Source: an uncultured Planctomycetaceae bacterium (GTDB lineage: Bacteria > Planctomycetota > Planctomycetia > Pirellulales > Pirellulaceae). From it: 42,572 nucleotides of DNA. The DNA lies in contig CAIYOB010000010.1 in NCBI GenBank assembly GCA_903927685.1, forward strand, positions 1-42,572, written 5' to 3'. The notes below the pieces were generated by a model. It did not search any database and had not been told where the DNA came from. It saw nothing but the letters and a program-made list of their open reading frames with translations. This document shows positions 8,041 to 17,318 of the stretch, in pieces; positions within the stretch are counted from its first letter, which is position 1; every line of letters begins with the position of its first letter. Both the position numbers and the translations under genes were made by a program.

Positions 8041-8420
8041 CGTTACAGCGAATTCTGGGCCAGGGCGGGACAGGCAATAGAAGCGGTAACGCCGTAACGC
8101 TACGGCTTTAGCGGCCACGCTGACATCGTGCCACCGAATTGGCTCTCCCACAACCTCCAGTTCCGTGATAGTACCGCGATGCCGTCATCGCGTCTCGCCT
8201 TCCCGCCATCCCCCCAGTAGAATGTGTGGCCCTGGTGCGTGCACACTGCGATGTGGCGACGAGCCGGCCGTTGTGTTACGATCAAAGGCTCGAAGTTCGT
8301 GTCGAACAACAAGCGGACGGAGTGACCGCCGTGTGCGAACGAGCATCTGCCGCTGTCAAAGTTCTGATCTGCCGAGGCAGTCCGTTCTCCCGCAAGAAGG
8401 CCGTCCCTCGCAAGAAAGTC
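8041..8420. other. upstream region of the DUF5703/GH95-like gene
   Basis: 380 nt between the gene relic and the tandem hydrolase-like genes. The plus frame is open from 8226 but has no ribosome site, and its sequence is not secreted-protein-like until 8421. Long open frames on the minus strand here are by-products of GC-rich codon use. No clear promoter was identified. Confidence 0.4.
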
Positions 8421-11150
8421 ATGGAGAGGACCGTGTACGAAACCATGAACAGGATCGTGTGCGCTGTCATGATTGTCGGCTGGGCGGCTGTCGCAGCCGG
8501 AAGCGATTGGCCGGCCTGCTACCGGATCGGCTGGACGACTCCCTCGCAGGACTCGTTGGATTCCATGCCGTTGTCCGGCCGTCGAGGCGCGGGGGCGAAC
8601 GTCTGGGTGCAGGACGGCTCGATCTGGCTGTACCTCGCCCACAGCGGCGCCTTCGACGAGCAGGGACGCCTGCTCAAACTCGGTTGCGTGCGGCTGACGC
8701 CGAAGGGAATCACGCTGGGCGGGCCGACGTTCCGACAGGAACTGGATCCGGCCACGGGCACGATTTTCATCGCGCAAGGCGACTATGCGGCCAGCCTCTG
8801 GTTCGCCGGCGAGACGCTGGTCCTGGAATCGCATGCTGCCTCGGAGGAACCGATGGAAGTGGCCTACGGCACTTGGCGCGAGAAGACCAAGGAGGGCATC
8901 CGCAACGACATGATGGGCGCGAAGACCACCTTCACCGCCGATCAGGTCCAGGCCTCGTCCGGCGGCTTCCTCGCCTTCCACCGCAATGCCGACCACGCCC
9001 TCGACTTGAGCGGCCTCGCGCAGAGTCGCGGCAGCACCCTGGAACTGCTGCCCGACGTCACCGCTCGCCGCGTGTCGGGCACAGCCATCGCCGTCGAGGG
9101 TGGCCTGACCGGCCAGCCTGTGGAAGCCGAAGTCCGCTGGCAGTTCTGGGACGGCAAGGCCTGGACCGGCGTTACTGAGCCACGGAAGGAGCACGTGGTC
9201 ACCATGCATCTGGCTGCCGCCGTGGACGCCGATCCGGAACAGTGGCTGTCTCAAGCCCGTGCGATGCTGGATGCTTCCGCCCGCCAATCCGCCCGGACGG
9301 ACGAACTGGAACGTTGGAGCGAGTTCTGGTCGCGCAGCCACATCGTCATCAACGCAGACAGCTCGACCGACGATGCCGGCTGGCTGATCGGCCGCAATTA
9401 CCAGCTGTTCCGCTACATGCTCGCCTGCAATCGCGATGGCGAGTTCCCGCTGCTGTTCAACGGCGGCATCTTCACCACCGACAACAACGGGCGGATCAAG
9501 GGCAACAACAACGACGAGCTGCCGACCTTCGAGGGCGAGCCGGTTACGCCCGACTTCCGGCGCTGGATGGGCTGTTACTTCATGTCGCAAAACCAGCGCT
9601 GGCTCGGCTGGCCCACAGTGGCCGGCGGCGATGCCGACCTGCTGTCGCCGACCACGCGGTTTTACCGTGAGCGAGCGAAGGTGGCCGCCGGCCGCGCGAA
9701 GAACGTGAACGCCGACGGAGTGGTGTATACCGAGCCGCTGGATGCCTGGGGGCTGTGCCCGGTGGCGCCCCAGCCCAATGGCCTGTGTGGCGCACAGCAC
9801 CTGACCTACCATTTCTCGATGGGGCTCGAAAACGCCTGGATGAATCTCCTGGCCCACGACACGATGGGCGTTGCACTTGACCAGGACCTGGCGTGGATCG
9901 CGGGCACGGTGCTGTTTTATGACAGCTTCTATCGGGCCGAGGCCAGGAAACACACCGGCAAGGAATTGGATGACGACGGCCAGCTGGTGATCTATCCGGG
10001 CAACGGTTTGGAACTCGCCGGCGAGGCCCTCAATCCGCTGGACGGAGTCTGTGGCCTGCATCGGGTCACGGACGGTTTGCTCGCTCTCCAGGATCCTGAT
10101 CCCGCGTTGCGGGCACGTCTGGAGCGGATTCGCCAATCGCTCCCTGCGTTGCCCACCGGCAAGCGTCGGGGCGTGAGATCGCTGCTTCCGGCCGAGCGCT
10201 GGTCCGTGGACTACAACAAGTGGGAGCCCATTGAAATGTATGCCGCCTGGCCTTACCGCCTGGTGGGCATCACCCGCCCGGACACGCTGCAACTGGCCCG
10301 CGACACCTGGGAAACCGTGCCCGCGGACCGTGCCCGGCTGTGCAAGCAGGACTACTCGTGGATGGCAAACGTCGCCAATATGGCGGCACTGGCTTGGCCG
10401 CAGGAGGCGAAGGCGCGGGCGATCTACAAACTGGCCAACAACACGGCCCCGCAGGCGCGGTTCCCCGCGTTCTTCGGACCCGGCCACGACTGGCTGCCTG
10501 ATCACAACTGGGGCGGCAGCGGCATGACCGGCATTCAGGAGATGCTGCTCGCGCCCGAGCCCGGCCCGCACGGCAAGTTGCACCTCTTTCCCGGCTGGCC
10601 GGCCGAGTGGGACGTCGACTTCCAATTGCACGCGCCGGGGCAGACCGTGGTGGCGTGCGTGCTGCGGAGCGGCCGGGTCGAGTCGCTGACCGTGACGCCG
10701 TCCTCGCGCGCGAACGACGTCGTCAACTGGCTCGGCAGCCAGCCGGCTTACGTTCCGCCGCCTGCGCCGCGGAGCCAGGGCAAGCCGGTGACCGTATCCA
10801 GCCAGTTCGATCAGCCGGGCTATGACGCGGCCCGCGCGGTGGACGGCGATTTGAAGACACGCTGGGCGTCGGACTTTCAGGCCCGGTCCGGCTGGCTGGC
10901 GGTGGACCTGGGCGACGAGCAGGAGATCGGCCGCGTCTGGATCTCGGAGATCGAATGGCCCGAAACCCGCGAGTTCGCGATCGAGATCAAGCAGGGCGAC
11001 ACATGGCAGGAAGTCGCCCGGGGCACGACGATCGGGGCGGACAAGTCGCTCGAGTTTCCACCCGTCCGCGCCCGCGAGATCCGACTGCATGTCTTCCAAG
11101 CCGAGCGGCCGATCAACATCAACGAATTTCAGGTCTTCGGAGGCGATTGA
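8421..11150 (+). CDS. DUF5703/GH95-like exported protein with C-terminal discoidin (F5/8 type C) domain
   Basis: 909 aa from the ATG at 8421 (901 aa from the ATG at 8445; neither has an ideal ribosome site). A signal peptide ends near VAAGSD. The N-terminal beta domain reads YRIGWTTPSQDSLDSMPLSG and LGCVRLTPKG and resembles DUF5703 (typical core SMP-GNGDIGLNVW). Here the glycine-rich core is altered to RRGAGANVW. An (alpha/alpha)6-like middle follows (about 290-700; NYQLFRYMLACNRDGEFPLLF, YPGNGLELAG, HLFPGWPAEWDVDFQL), as in GH95-type fucosidase relatives. The last 120 or so residues are a discoidin-like carbohydrate-binding domain (AVDGDLKTRWASDF, WLAVDLG, ININEFQVFG). It is probably a polysaccharide-acting outer protein. 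Substrate and catalytic residues were not established. The next gene is a paralogue starting 1 nt after its stop. Confidence 0.82.
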   Translation: MERTVYETMNRIVCAVMIVGWAAVAAGSDWPACYRIGWTTPSQDSLDSMPLSGRRGAGANVWVQDGSIWLYLAHSGAFDEQGRLLKLGCVRLTPKGITLGGPTFRQELDPATGTIFIAQGDYAASLWFAGETLVLESHAASEEPMEVAYGTWREKTKEGIRNDMMGAKTTFTADQVQASSGGFLAFHRNADHALDLSGLAQSRGSTLELLPDVTARRVSGTAIAVEGGLTGQPVEAEVRWQFWDGKAWTGVTEPRKEHVVTMHLAAAVDADPEQWLSQARAMLDASARQSARTDELERWSEFWSRSHIVINADSSTDDAGWLIGRNYQLFRYMLACNRDGEFPLLFNGGIFTTDNNGRIKGNNNDELPTFEGEPVTPDFRRWMGCYFMSQNQRWLGWPTVAGGDADLLSPTTRFYRERAKVAAGRAKNVNADGVVYTEPLDAWGLCPVAPQPNGLCGAQHLTYHFSMGLENAWMNLLAHDTMGVALDQDLAWIAGTVLFYDSFYRAEARKHTGKELDDDGQLVIYPGNGLELAGEALNPLDGVCGLHRVTDGLLALQDPDPALRARLERIRQSLPALPTGKRRGVRSLLPAERWSVDYNKWEPIEMYAAWPYRLVGITRPDTLQLARDTWETVPADRARLCKQDYSWMANVANMAALAWPQEAKARAIYKLANNTAPQARFPAFFGPGHDWLPDHNWGGSGMTGIQEMLLAPEPGPHGKLHLFPGWPAEWDVDFQLHAPGQTVVACVLRSGRVESLTVTPSSRANDVVNWLGSQPAYVPPPAPRSQGKPVTVSSQFDQPGYDAARAVDGDLKTRWASDFQARSGWLAVDLGDEQEIGRVWISEIEWPETREFAIEIKQGDTWQEVARGTTIGADKSLEFPPVRAREIRLHVFQAERPININEFQVFGGD

Positions 11151-11151
11151 C

Positions 11152-13902
11152 ATGAAATCCTGCATTCTCGCGGAGACGCGGTTACCGAGCGGGTTCTTCG
11201 TGTTGCTTGTTCTGTGCTCGCTCGCTTCTGCACTGGCCGCCAAATCGCCGGCTGCGGACGATCGTCCCGAGCCCGCCTGGCTGGATTCCTACAACATCGT
11301 CTGGACCACCCCGGGAACCAAGGCGCTCCATTCCATGCCGATTGCCGGAGGCAATATCGCCCTCAACGTCTGGGCGACCAAGGACGACCTGCTGTTCTTC
11401 ATCGCCTCGCCTGACAGTTGGAACGGCGAGACCCAGGTCAAAATGGGCCGGGTGCGGGTGCATTTCTCTCCCAATCCGTTCTCCGGCGAGTTTCGCCAGG
11501 AACTCGATCTGGCCACCGACACGGTGCACGTCCGTGGCGTCTCCCAGGACGGCATGGAGGTTAATTTACGCGTCTGGGTGGATGCCCTGCAGCCGATCGT
11601 GCGCGTCGAAGGTACGGCCAGCGCGCCGCTTGAGGCCACGGCCTCCATCGAACTCATCGGCCCGGCGTCTGCGCGGTTTGACGGTGACTCCGCCGTCTGG
11701 TCCTTCCGCATTGACGGTCCGTCGCCGCAGCGGGCGAAAGGCATTGCGAAGAACAAGATCGAGGCGATTGCGGCTGCGGTGCCCGATCCGATGGAGAACC
11801 ATACCTGGGGCGGGCGTCTCAGCGGAACGGACTTTGTCGCCGACGGCAGTGGCGAAGGCACCGACGAGGGACACAAGAGTCTGTTTCATCGGCTCCGGAC
11901 CCGCCAAGCGGTCCGGCAGATCCATCTGCAAGCGACCTTGCGGATTTCCCCGGACGCCACGCTCGCCGATTGGGAACAGGCGGTCGCGAAGCTGGAGAAC
12001 GACACCCGGGCGACCGCCGCGCGCGACCGCCTGGCCACCGAGGCTTGGTGGCGGCAGTTCTGGAATCGCAGTCACATCGTCGTCAATCCGGGCAAGAGCG
12101 CCGACGACCCGGCCTGGGAGGTGGGCCGCAACTACCAGTTGTTTCGCGCCATGTTGGCCTGTAACCGCGGCGGGCGCATGCCGACGCTCTTTAACGGCGG
12201 GCCCTATCTGATGGAAGCGAATCCCAACGAGCGTCAGTGGGGGCACGCCGGATTCACCGCGCAGAACCAGCGGCTTGTCCATTGGCCGCTGCTCAAGAGC
12301 GGCGACGTAGACCTGCTCAAGGTTGGGCTCGACTTTTATGTCGACCGCCACGAACTGGCCACCGCCTGGGCGAAGCACTTCTGGAACGTCGATGGCGCGG
12401 TGTTCACCGAGGACATTGACCTGTTCGGCCTGCCGGTTTACGGTGCGGACGCTCAGGGCCACACCACGCCGGACTGCCTGCGGTACCACTACGTCAGCGG
12501 CATCGAGTTCGCGTTGATGATGCTGCAGAGCGACAGCTATTTCGACACGGACACCGCCCGCTATGTGCCGGTGGCGGACGGGCTGCTCCGCTTTTTCGAC
12601 CAGTTTTACCGCCAGAAGCAAAAGGCAGCTTCCGGCGGGGAACTCGATCCCGACGGCCGCCTGGTGATCTTCCCCGGCAATGCTGTGGAGGCGTACAGCG
12701 GCACGACGGACGATGCGCCGACAGTGGCGGGCCTGACCGCACTGACGGACGCACTGCTGGTGCTGCCCGTCGGTGTCGGCACGGACGAGCAGCGTGCCTT
12801 TTGGAAGGCGTTCCGCCAGCGGCTCCCTCCGATTCCGGTCCGCACCTGGAAGGGCCGGCGCCAGCTGGCGCCGGCGGATTCCTGGCAGGCGCAACGGCCC
12901 GATTTCAACATGGAACTGCCTCAGCTGTATCCGGTATTTCCCTTTCGCCTGTACGGCGTCGGCCTGCCCGATCTCGATTTGGCACGGAACGCGTGGTTCT
13001 ACGGCGACGCCTGCCCGGCCAAACAGAAGAACTACTTCTGCTGGTACCAGGGCGGCATCTTCGCAGCCGGCCTTGGCCTGACCGACCTGGCCCGCGAATA
13101 CGCCGTCGCCAAGTTCCTGCACCCGCGGTGGGGTGATCCGGTCGAGCACAACGGCTGGCAAACCCAGCGGGCCCTGAGTCCCTGGGAACTCCGCTGGCCG
13201 CGGCAGGATTGGGAACTCCCTCGCTATCCGGCCTTCTGGGACGGCATGATCTTTTGCGGACGCCCCGACATGGACCACGGGGGCGCGGCAATGATCCAGC
13301 TTCAAGAGATGCTTCTGCAAACACCGGGAGATCAGCTGCATCTCTTTCCTGCCTGGCCGGTGGATTGGGACGTGGATTTCAAGCTGCATGCTCCGCTCCA
13401 GACCACGGTCCAAGGCAGCCTGCGCGGCGGCAAGCTCATTTCCCTCCAGGTGACTCCGGAATCCCGTGCCCGGGACATTGTCAACTGGCTGGGCAAGGTC
13501 TCGCCCGCCCGGGCCCCGGCACTGATCAGCGCCAAGCAGCCCATCATGGCGTCGAGCACGTATCACGGGGCAGGCTACGACGCGACGAAGGCCAACGACA
13601 ACGACCTGATGACGCGCTGGGCATCCGCCGAGGAATCCCGCACCGGAACACTGACCGTCGATCTCGGCGAAGCCCGGGAAATCGGCAGCGTCTGGCTCTG
13701 CGAGATCGAATGGCCGTTCACGCGTGAGTTCGCGATCGAGATCAAACACGACGACGGCTGGAAGGAAGTCGTTCGAGGCGCGCGCATCGGCGCCGACCAG
13801 ACATTGACATTTCCGCCGGTGAGGGCCCGCGAAGTTCGCCTGCGCGTGCTCCACGCCGACGGGCCCATCAACATCAACGAGTTTCAGGTCTTCGGCAGGT
13901 AA
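11152..13902 (+). CDS. DUF5703/GH95-like exported protein with C-terminal discoidin domain (tandem paralogue)
   Basis: 916 aa. The ATG at 11152 lies 1 nt after the previous stop, with GGAGG (11139-11143) inside the preceding gene, so the two are translationally close. A signal peptide ends near ALAAKS. The architecture is the same as upstream: N-terminal DUF5703-like domain with the typical core SMPIAGGNIALNVWATKDD and LLFFIAS; (alpha/alpha)6-like middle with NYQLFRAMLACNRGGRMPTL, TAQNQRLVHWPL, FPGNAVEAYSG and HLFPAWPVDWDVDFKL; discoidin-like C-terminus (about 795-916) ending PININEFQVFG. This copy keeps the glycine-rich DUF5703 core better than its neighbour. It is probably a secreted glycoside hydrolase acting on fucosylated or sulfated polysaccharide. 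The substrate is inference only. Confidence 0.83.
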   Translation: MKSCILAETRLPSGFFVLLVLCSLASALAAKSPAADDRPEPAWLDSYNIVWTTPGTKALHSMPIAGGNIALNVWATKDDLLFFIASPDSWNGETQVKMGRVRVHFSPNPFSGEFRQELDLATDTVHVRGVSQDGMEVNLRVWVDALQPIVRVEGTASAPLEATASIELIGPASARFDGDSAVWSFRIDGPSPQRAKGIAKNKIEAIAAAVPDPMENHTWGGRLSGTDFVADGSGEGTDEGHKSLFHRLRTRQAVRQIHLQATLRISPDATLADWEQAVAKLENDTRATAARDRLATEAWWRQFWNRSHIVVNPGKSADDPAWEVGRNYQLFRAMLACNRGGRMPTLFNGGPYLMEANPNERQWGHAGFTAQNQRLVHWPLLKSGDVDLLKVGLDFYVDRHELATAWAKHFWNVDGAVFTEDIDLFGLPVYGADAQGHTTPDCLRYHYVSGIEFALMMLQSDSYFDTDTARYVPVADGLLRFFDQFYRQKQKAASGGELDPDGRLVIFPGNAVEAYSGTTDDAPTVAGLTALTDALLVLPVGVGTDEQRAFWKAFRQRLPPIPVRTWKGRRQLAPADSWQAQRPDFNMELPQLYPVFPFRLYGVGLPDLDLARNAWFYGDACPAKQKNYFCWYQGGIFAAGLGLTDLAREYAVAKFLHPRWGDPVEHNGWQTQRALSPWELRWPRQDWELPRYPAFWDGMIFCGRPDMDHGGAAMIQLQEMLLQTPGDQLHLFPAWPVDWDVDFKLHAPLQTTVQGSLRGGKLISLQVTPESRARDIVNWLGKVSPARAPALISAKQPIMASSTYHGAGYDATKANDNDLMTRWASAEESRTGTLTVDLGEAREIGSVWLCEIEWPFTREFAIEIKHDDGWKEVVRGARIGADQTLTFPPVRAREVRLRVLHADGPININEFQVFGR

Positions 13903-13974
13903 AAGGCCACGGTCGCCGGGGTTGAGCCGTGCAGCGGCGGGCGAGTAAGCAGTGCCACCCACGTCCAGGAACTC

Positions 13975-13983
13975 TGATACAAT
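13975..13983 (+). promoter_or_regulatory. candidate extended -10 promoter for the DUF4832 gene
   Basis: TGATACAAT fits TG-N-TATAAT at 5/6 in the 180-nt gap before the DUF4832 gene. No good -35 is seen 17 nt upstream. The start would lie about 90 nt before the ATG. Confidence 0.3.
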
Positions 13984-14082
13984 CACACCGCCGATCGCCT
14001 TTGGGCCCGGTGACAGCAAAGCCGCCCGGTCGGACCAGTTCGATCCAGGCAGATCCGGCACGCCAATCTCGCGGGAGCAGAA

Positions 14083-16098
14083 ATGGCCAGACACATGGGA
14101 TGTCAAATGATGCAGCGGAAGAGCATGCTTCTCTGCCTGGGTCTTGCCTTGGCAGCCGCCCAGGCCCAAGAGGGAGCGATTGCATCCAGCAACGATCTGT
14201 CCGTTCGGGATGGCTGGGTGACGGTCACTCCGCGCGAGTTCCGGGGGGCGATCAACAATCCGCTCAAAGGCTTCCGCGATTACAAGCAGGATGGCTACGG
14301 GCTCCTGAAGCGGCAGTACATCAAGTGGAACGAGATCGAAGTCAGTGCAGATGACACCGTCGAACGCATTATCGCCCATACGAACAGGATCACCCAAACC
14401 AAGGGCCGGCGATTCGAGGATCTGAATATCAAACTCGTGCCGCGTGTGTATCTCGATTGGGATGGGACGTCCGGAAAGCAGCACTGGCCCGCCGATTTGC
14501 ACACCTTCGACTACGACAGCCCGGAATTCCAGGAGCGGTTGAGACGCTTGGTGGCGAAGCTCGGTCAGGCCTGGGATGATGACCCGCGCATCTTTGCGGT
14601 TCAGATGGGGCTCATTGGTTACTGGGGCGAGCATCACAGTCCAGCGCCCACGACCGCGCAGCGTCGTTTGCTCACGGAGGCATTTCAGCAGGCGTTCAAG
14701 AACAAGCCCGTGCTCGTCCGGCATACTGACGCAGAGTTCATGCAGGCCGGCTTCGGCATCTACTACGACACCTTTGCCAACCTCAGCCGCGAACCGCCCG
14801 ACGGACCCCGGGGGCAATTCCCGTGGCAGGCCACGTACGTGTATCGGGACATCTGGAAACGTGCCCCCATCGAAGGCGAGGTGGAATACAACTGGCAGAA
14901 AGACCGCGAGAGCGCCAAACCCGCCGAGACTTTCGGACGCACGCCGGACGAGACGATGACGGTGCCCGCATACCGTCGCTACATGATCGACAAGATCCGC
15001 CGCTACCACGCGAGCTACCTCGGCTGGATCGATGGCTACAATGTCTCGAACCGCGAGGTTTTGGACGGAGCGGCGGAGCTTCAAAGGGCATTCGGCTATC
15101 GCTTCGTGCTCGAGTCCGCCGGCTATCCGCTGGCCGTGCAACCGGGCCACGCACTCACGGTGAAACTGTCCGTGCGAAACACCGGCAGCGCCTCGTTCTA
15201 CCTCGACTGGCCCGTGGCCGTCGCGCTGCTCGATCCGGCGACAAGGGCGCCCGTCTGGTCGGCTCCGTTGAGCGGCGTGGACATTCGTCGATGGCTGCCC
15301 GGCGAGGATTGGGACAGCGCGGCCTTCGCCTATCGCCGTCCCGCCGAGTCGTATCATGAGGCAGGCCACGTTACCTTGCCGGCGGAAACCCCATCGGGCC
15401 AATACCTCATCGCCCTCGCTCTGCTGGACCGCCAAGGCGGCATGTTGCCCAGCGCACGATTTGCGATTGAAAACTACTTCCGCGGGGGCTGGCATCCGCT
15501 GGGCATCATTGGCATCGGCGATCCACCGAGCGAGGCCGCTTTGAAAGATGTGAAGTTCGACAGTCCCGCCTTCGACGACAGCGTGCATTACACGGTGCCG
15601 GAGCGACTGCTGGCGGTGCAGGCACCGCCCCTGCCTCAGGTGACCGCCGTGACGGCGTGGACACCTGATCCGAACGTCGAACTGATCAATCCCTGGCGCT
15701 ACTGGATCCTGACGGCGCCAGGCAGCGGCCTGGACAAGCAGATCCTTGCCGATGGCCCCCACGCCAGCCGCGTCATTCGCGTGACCGGTGAGTTCGAGGC
15801 AGGGTCCAGTCTGGATTACAGCTTGGGCAACGCTGCCAAGCTCGCCCCCGGCCGCTACCGCTTCGCCTTTCGCGTGCGTGGCATGCCTGACCAATCCGTC
15901 GAGTTTCAACTGGCGGACGGCTGGCGCGGCGTCTCCCAGGTAACTCGGATTCCGCTGACCGAGCACTGGCAGGAGCACACCATCGAGTTCGAGATCAGAA
16001 CTGCGTTCAAGGACGAGACCGTCCTCCGCTTCAGACTGCCGCGCGAGGTCAACGGAACCTTCGACCTCGCCGATACCCGACTGAAAGTGATCAACTAG
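14083..16098 (+). CDS. DUF4832 (TIM-barrel glycoside-hydrolase-like) exported protein
   Basis: 671 aa. The ATG at 14083 has GGGAG 5 nt upstream. Internal ATGs at 14098 and 14107 would also leave the signal peptide (ending near AQAQE). Residues 59-64 are NPLKGF, the usual opening of DUF4874/DUF4832 barrels. Barrel strands include LVPRVYLDWDG, FAVQMGLIGYWGEHH (about 170-185; the Glu in GEHH is a candidate acid/base) and LGWIDGYNVSNRE. After about residue 345 comes an immunoglobulin-like domain (LTVKLSVRNTGSASF), as in other DUF4832 proteins. A C-terminal carbohydrate-binding-like domain (about 510-671) follows. It is probably an extracytoplasmic polysaccharide-acting protein, functionally grouped with the two upstream paralogues. 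Its TAG overlaps the TAG of the convergent gene in a CTAG. Confidence 0.8.
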   Translation: MARHMGCQMMQRKSMLLCLGLALAAAQAQEGAIASSNDLSVRDGWVTVTPREFRGAINNPLKGFRDYKQDGYGLLKRQYIKWNEIEVSADDTVERIIAHTNRITQTKGRRFEDLNIKLVPRVYLDWDGTSGKQHWPADLHTFDYDSPEFQERLRRLVAKLGQAWDDDPRIFAVQMGLIGYWGEHHSPAPTTAQRRLLTEAFQQAFKNKPVLVRHTDAEFMQAGFGIYYDTFANLSREPPDGPRGQFPWQATYVYRDIWKRAPIEGEVEYNWQKDRESAKPAETFGRTPDETMTVPAYRRYMIDKIRRYHASYLGWIDGYNVSNREVLDGAAELQRAFGYRFVLESAGYPLAVQPGHALTVKLSVRNTGSASFYLDWPVAVALLDPATRAPVWSAPLSGVDIRRWLPGEDWDSAAFAYRRPAESYHEAGHVTLPAETPSGQYLIALALLDRQGGMLPSARFAIENYFRGGWHPLGIIGIGDPPSEAALKDVKFDSPAFDDSVHYTVPERLLAVQAPPLPQVTAVTAWTPDPNVELINPWRYWILTAPGSGLDKQILADGPHASRVIRVTGEFEAGSSLDYSLGNAAKLAPGRYRFAFRVRGMPDQSVEFQLADGWRGVSQVTRIPLTEHWQEHTIEFEIRTAFKDETVLRFRLPREVNGTFDLADTRLKVIN

Positions 16099-17318
16099 CG
16101 GACCAGCATCGCCGGTGGTGCCTCCTTGCCGGCGATGACGTCGAACGCAGCTCGAAAGGCTTGCCGCATGTCGACGTAGCTGACCGCCGCGGACACGTCC
16201 GGGGTCGGAACCAGATAGCTGCGGCCGTCGCCGACGACCAACTGTCGCATCAGCGCACTCGGGGCTCCGACGGTGATCGTGTGCAGGTTGAAGCGATTGG
16301 CGCCCAGCTGTGCTGCCACGGCCAAGGGATCGGAACTGTTGGCGGTGGAACCGTCGCTGATCAGCACCAGGATCTTCTTCGCCTGGGGCCTCGAATTGGT
16401 CCCCGTCGCGATCTGCAGGCCGCCGATCTGGCCTTGCGACGCGCCGTCCAGGGCCACGTCGAGACGTGGCGGAGTGCCGGGGTAGCGGCCGCCCGAGGTG
16501 TCCAGGTAATCCTGATAGGTGAACAACATGGCGTTGGGCCGGCCGATGTCAAATGCGGTCTGCAGGGTACTGGCGTTGTTCGTCAATCCCGTCTCCAGAG
16601 CCGTGTCGTGAGCAAACCCGGAAATCCCGATCCGGTCGTCGGGAAAGTTCGTCGCCAGGTACTGAACAAACTCCGCAACCGCCTCTTTCAACGCCCGCTT
16701 GGCGTTCAGCGGATAGTCGTTGGGAGCGTTCTCGCCGGGCGCGTATGGATCGGACAGTGGCGCCAGCAACGCCGGGGTCTGGTCGATCATCAGCACGATG
16801 TCCCGCGGGCCCGCGACGTCGCGCCCGCCAATCGCGACGGCATCCGCGTCACTGCGGTAGCTGGAGTGGCCGAGGACGCGGCCGAACAGCGACGGATACT
16901 GCCAGCGCGCCGTGACTTGAACTGCGTTCACATTCAAGGAAGATGACAAGCCCGGCTCAAAGACTCGGGTGACCGGGTTCCAGCGACCCAGTTGGACGCT
17001 GGGTGTCATGCCGGGCAGGTTCAGCTGAAAGTACTGTCGCGTCGCGGCGCGAACCGCCTGGTTGTTGACGTTGACTCGGCCCCGCTCCAAAGCGTCGGCG
17101 CCGGCCAGGGCCGCCGCGTCCACGGCGTTCTGAAGGGTCGCCCGATGATGGACGCTCAGGCCGATGTCAATGGCGAATGCGAGGATCGCCAGCAAAGCCG
17201 CCAGCAGGACCGCAAATAGAATGAGAACGGCACCTTTGCGCCGCCCGGATGACGGTCGCTGGGCAGCGGTTCGGCCGCGAGCACGGCCTGACGGTCCTGT
17301 CGCGCAGATCGGGGACAT
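16095..17318 (-). CDS. TadG-like pilus-assembly/VWA protein
   Basis: 407 aa from the ATG at 17318, with AGGAG about 12 nt upstream. A basic N-terminus (1-28) precedes one membrane segment (29-51, GAVLILFAVLLAALLAILAF), then AIDIG and RATLQNAVDAAALAGADAL. This is the N-terminal signature of TadE/TadG-like Flp pilus and surface proteins. From about 172 a von Willebrand A-like fold follows (DIVLMIDQ, ISGFAHD, KKILVLISDGSTANSSDP). The metal-site motif DxSxS is changed to DQTPA (179-183), so metal binding is doubtful, though the later SDGS is kept. No other Tad gene (TadA/B/C, CpaB/C) is nearby. It is probably membrane-anchored with the VWA part outside. Its role could be adhesion or an orphan Tad protein. 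Confidence 0.78.
   Translation of the reverse strand: MSPICATGPSGRARGRTAAQRPSSGRRKGAVLILFAVLLAALLAILAFAIDIGLSVHHRATLQNAVDAAALAGADALERGRVNVNNQAVRAATRQYFQLNLPGMTPSVQLGRWNPVTRVFEPGLSSSLNVNAVQVTARWQYPSLFGRVLGHSSYRSDADAVAIGGRDVAGPRDIVLMIDQTPALLAPLSDPYAPGENAPNDYPLNAKRALKEAVAEFVQYLATNFPDDRIGISGFAHDTALETGLTNNASTLQTAFDIGRPNAMLFTYQDYLDTSGGRYPGTPPRLDVALDGASQGQIGGLQIATGTNSRPQAKKILVLISDGSTANSSDPLAVAAQLGANRFNLHTITVGAPSALMRQLVVGDGRSYLVPTPDVSAAVSYVDMRQAFRAAFDVIAGKEAPPAMLVR

Noticed and set aside
8100..15978. Very long open frames on the minus strand opposite the tandem DUF5703/GH95-like and DUF4832 genes
   Set aside because: They mirror high-GC third positions of the plus-strand genes, are His/Arg/Gly-rich without domains, and have no ribosome sites or signal peptides.
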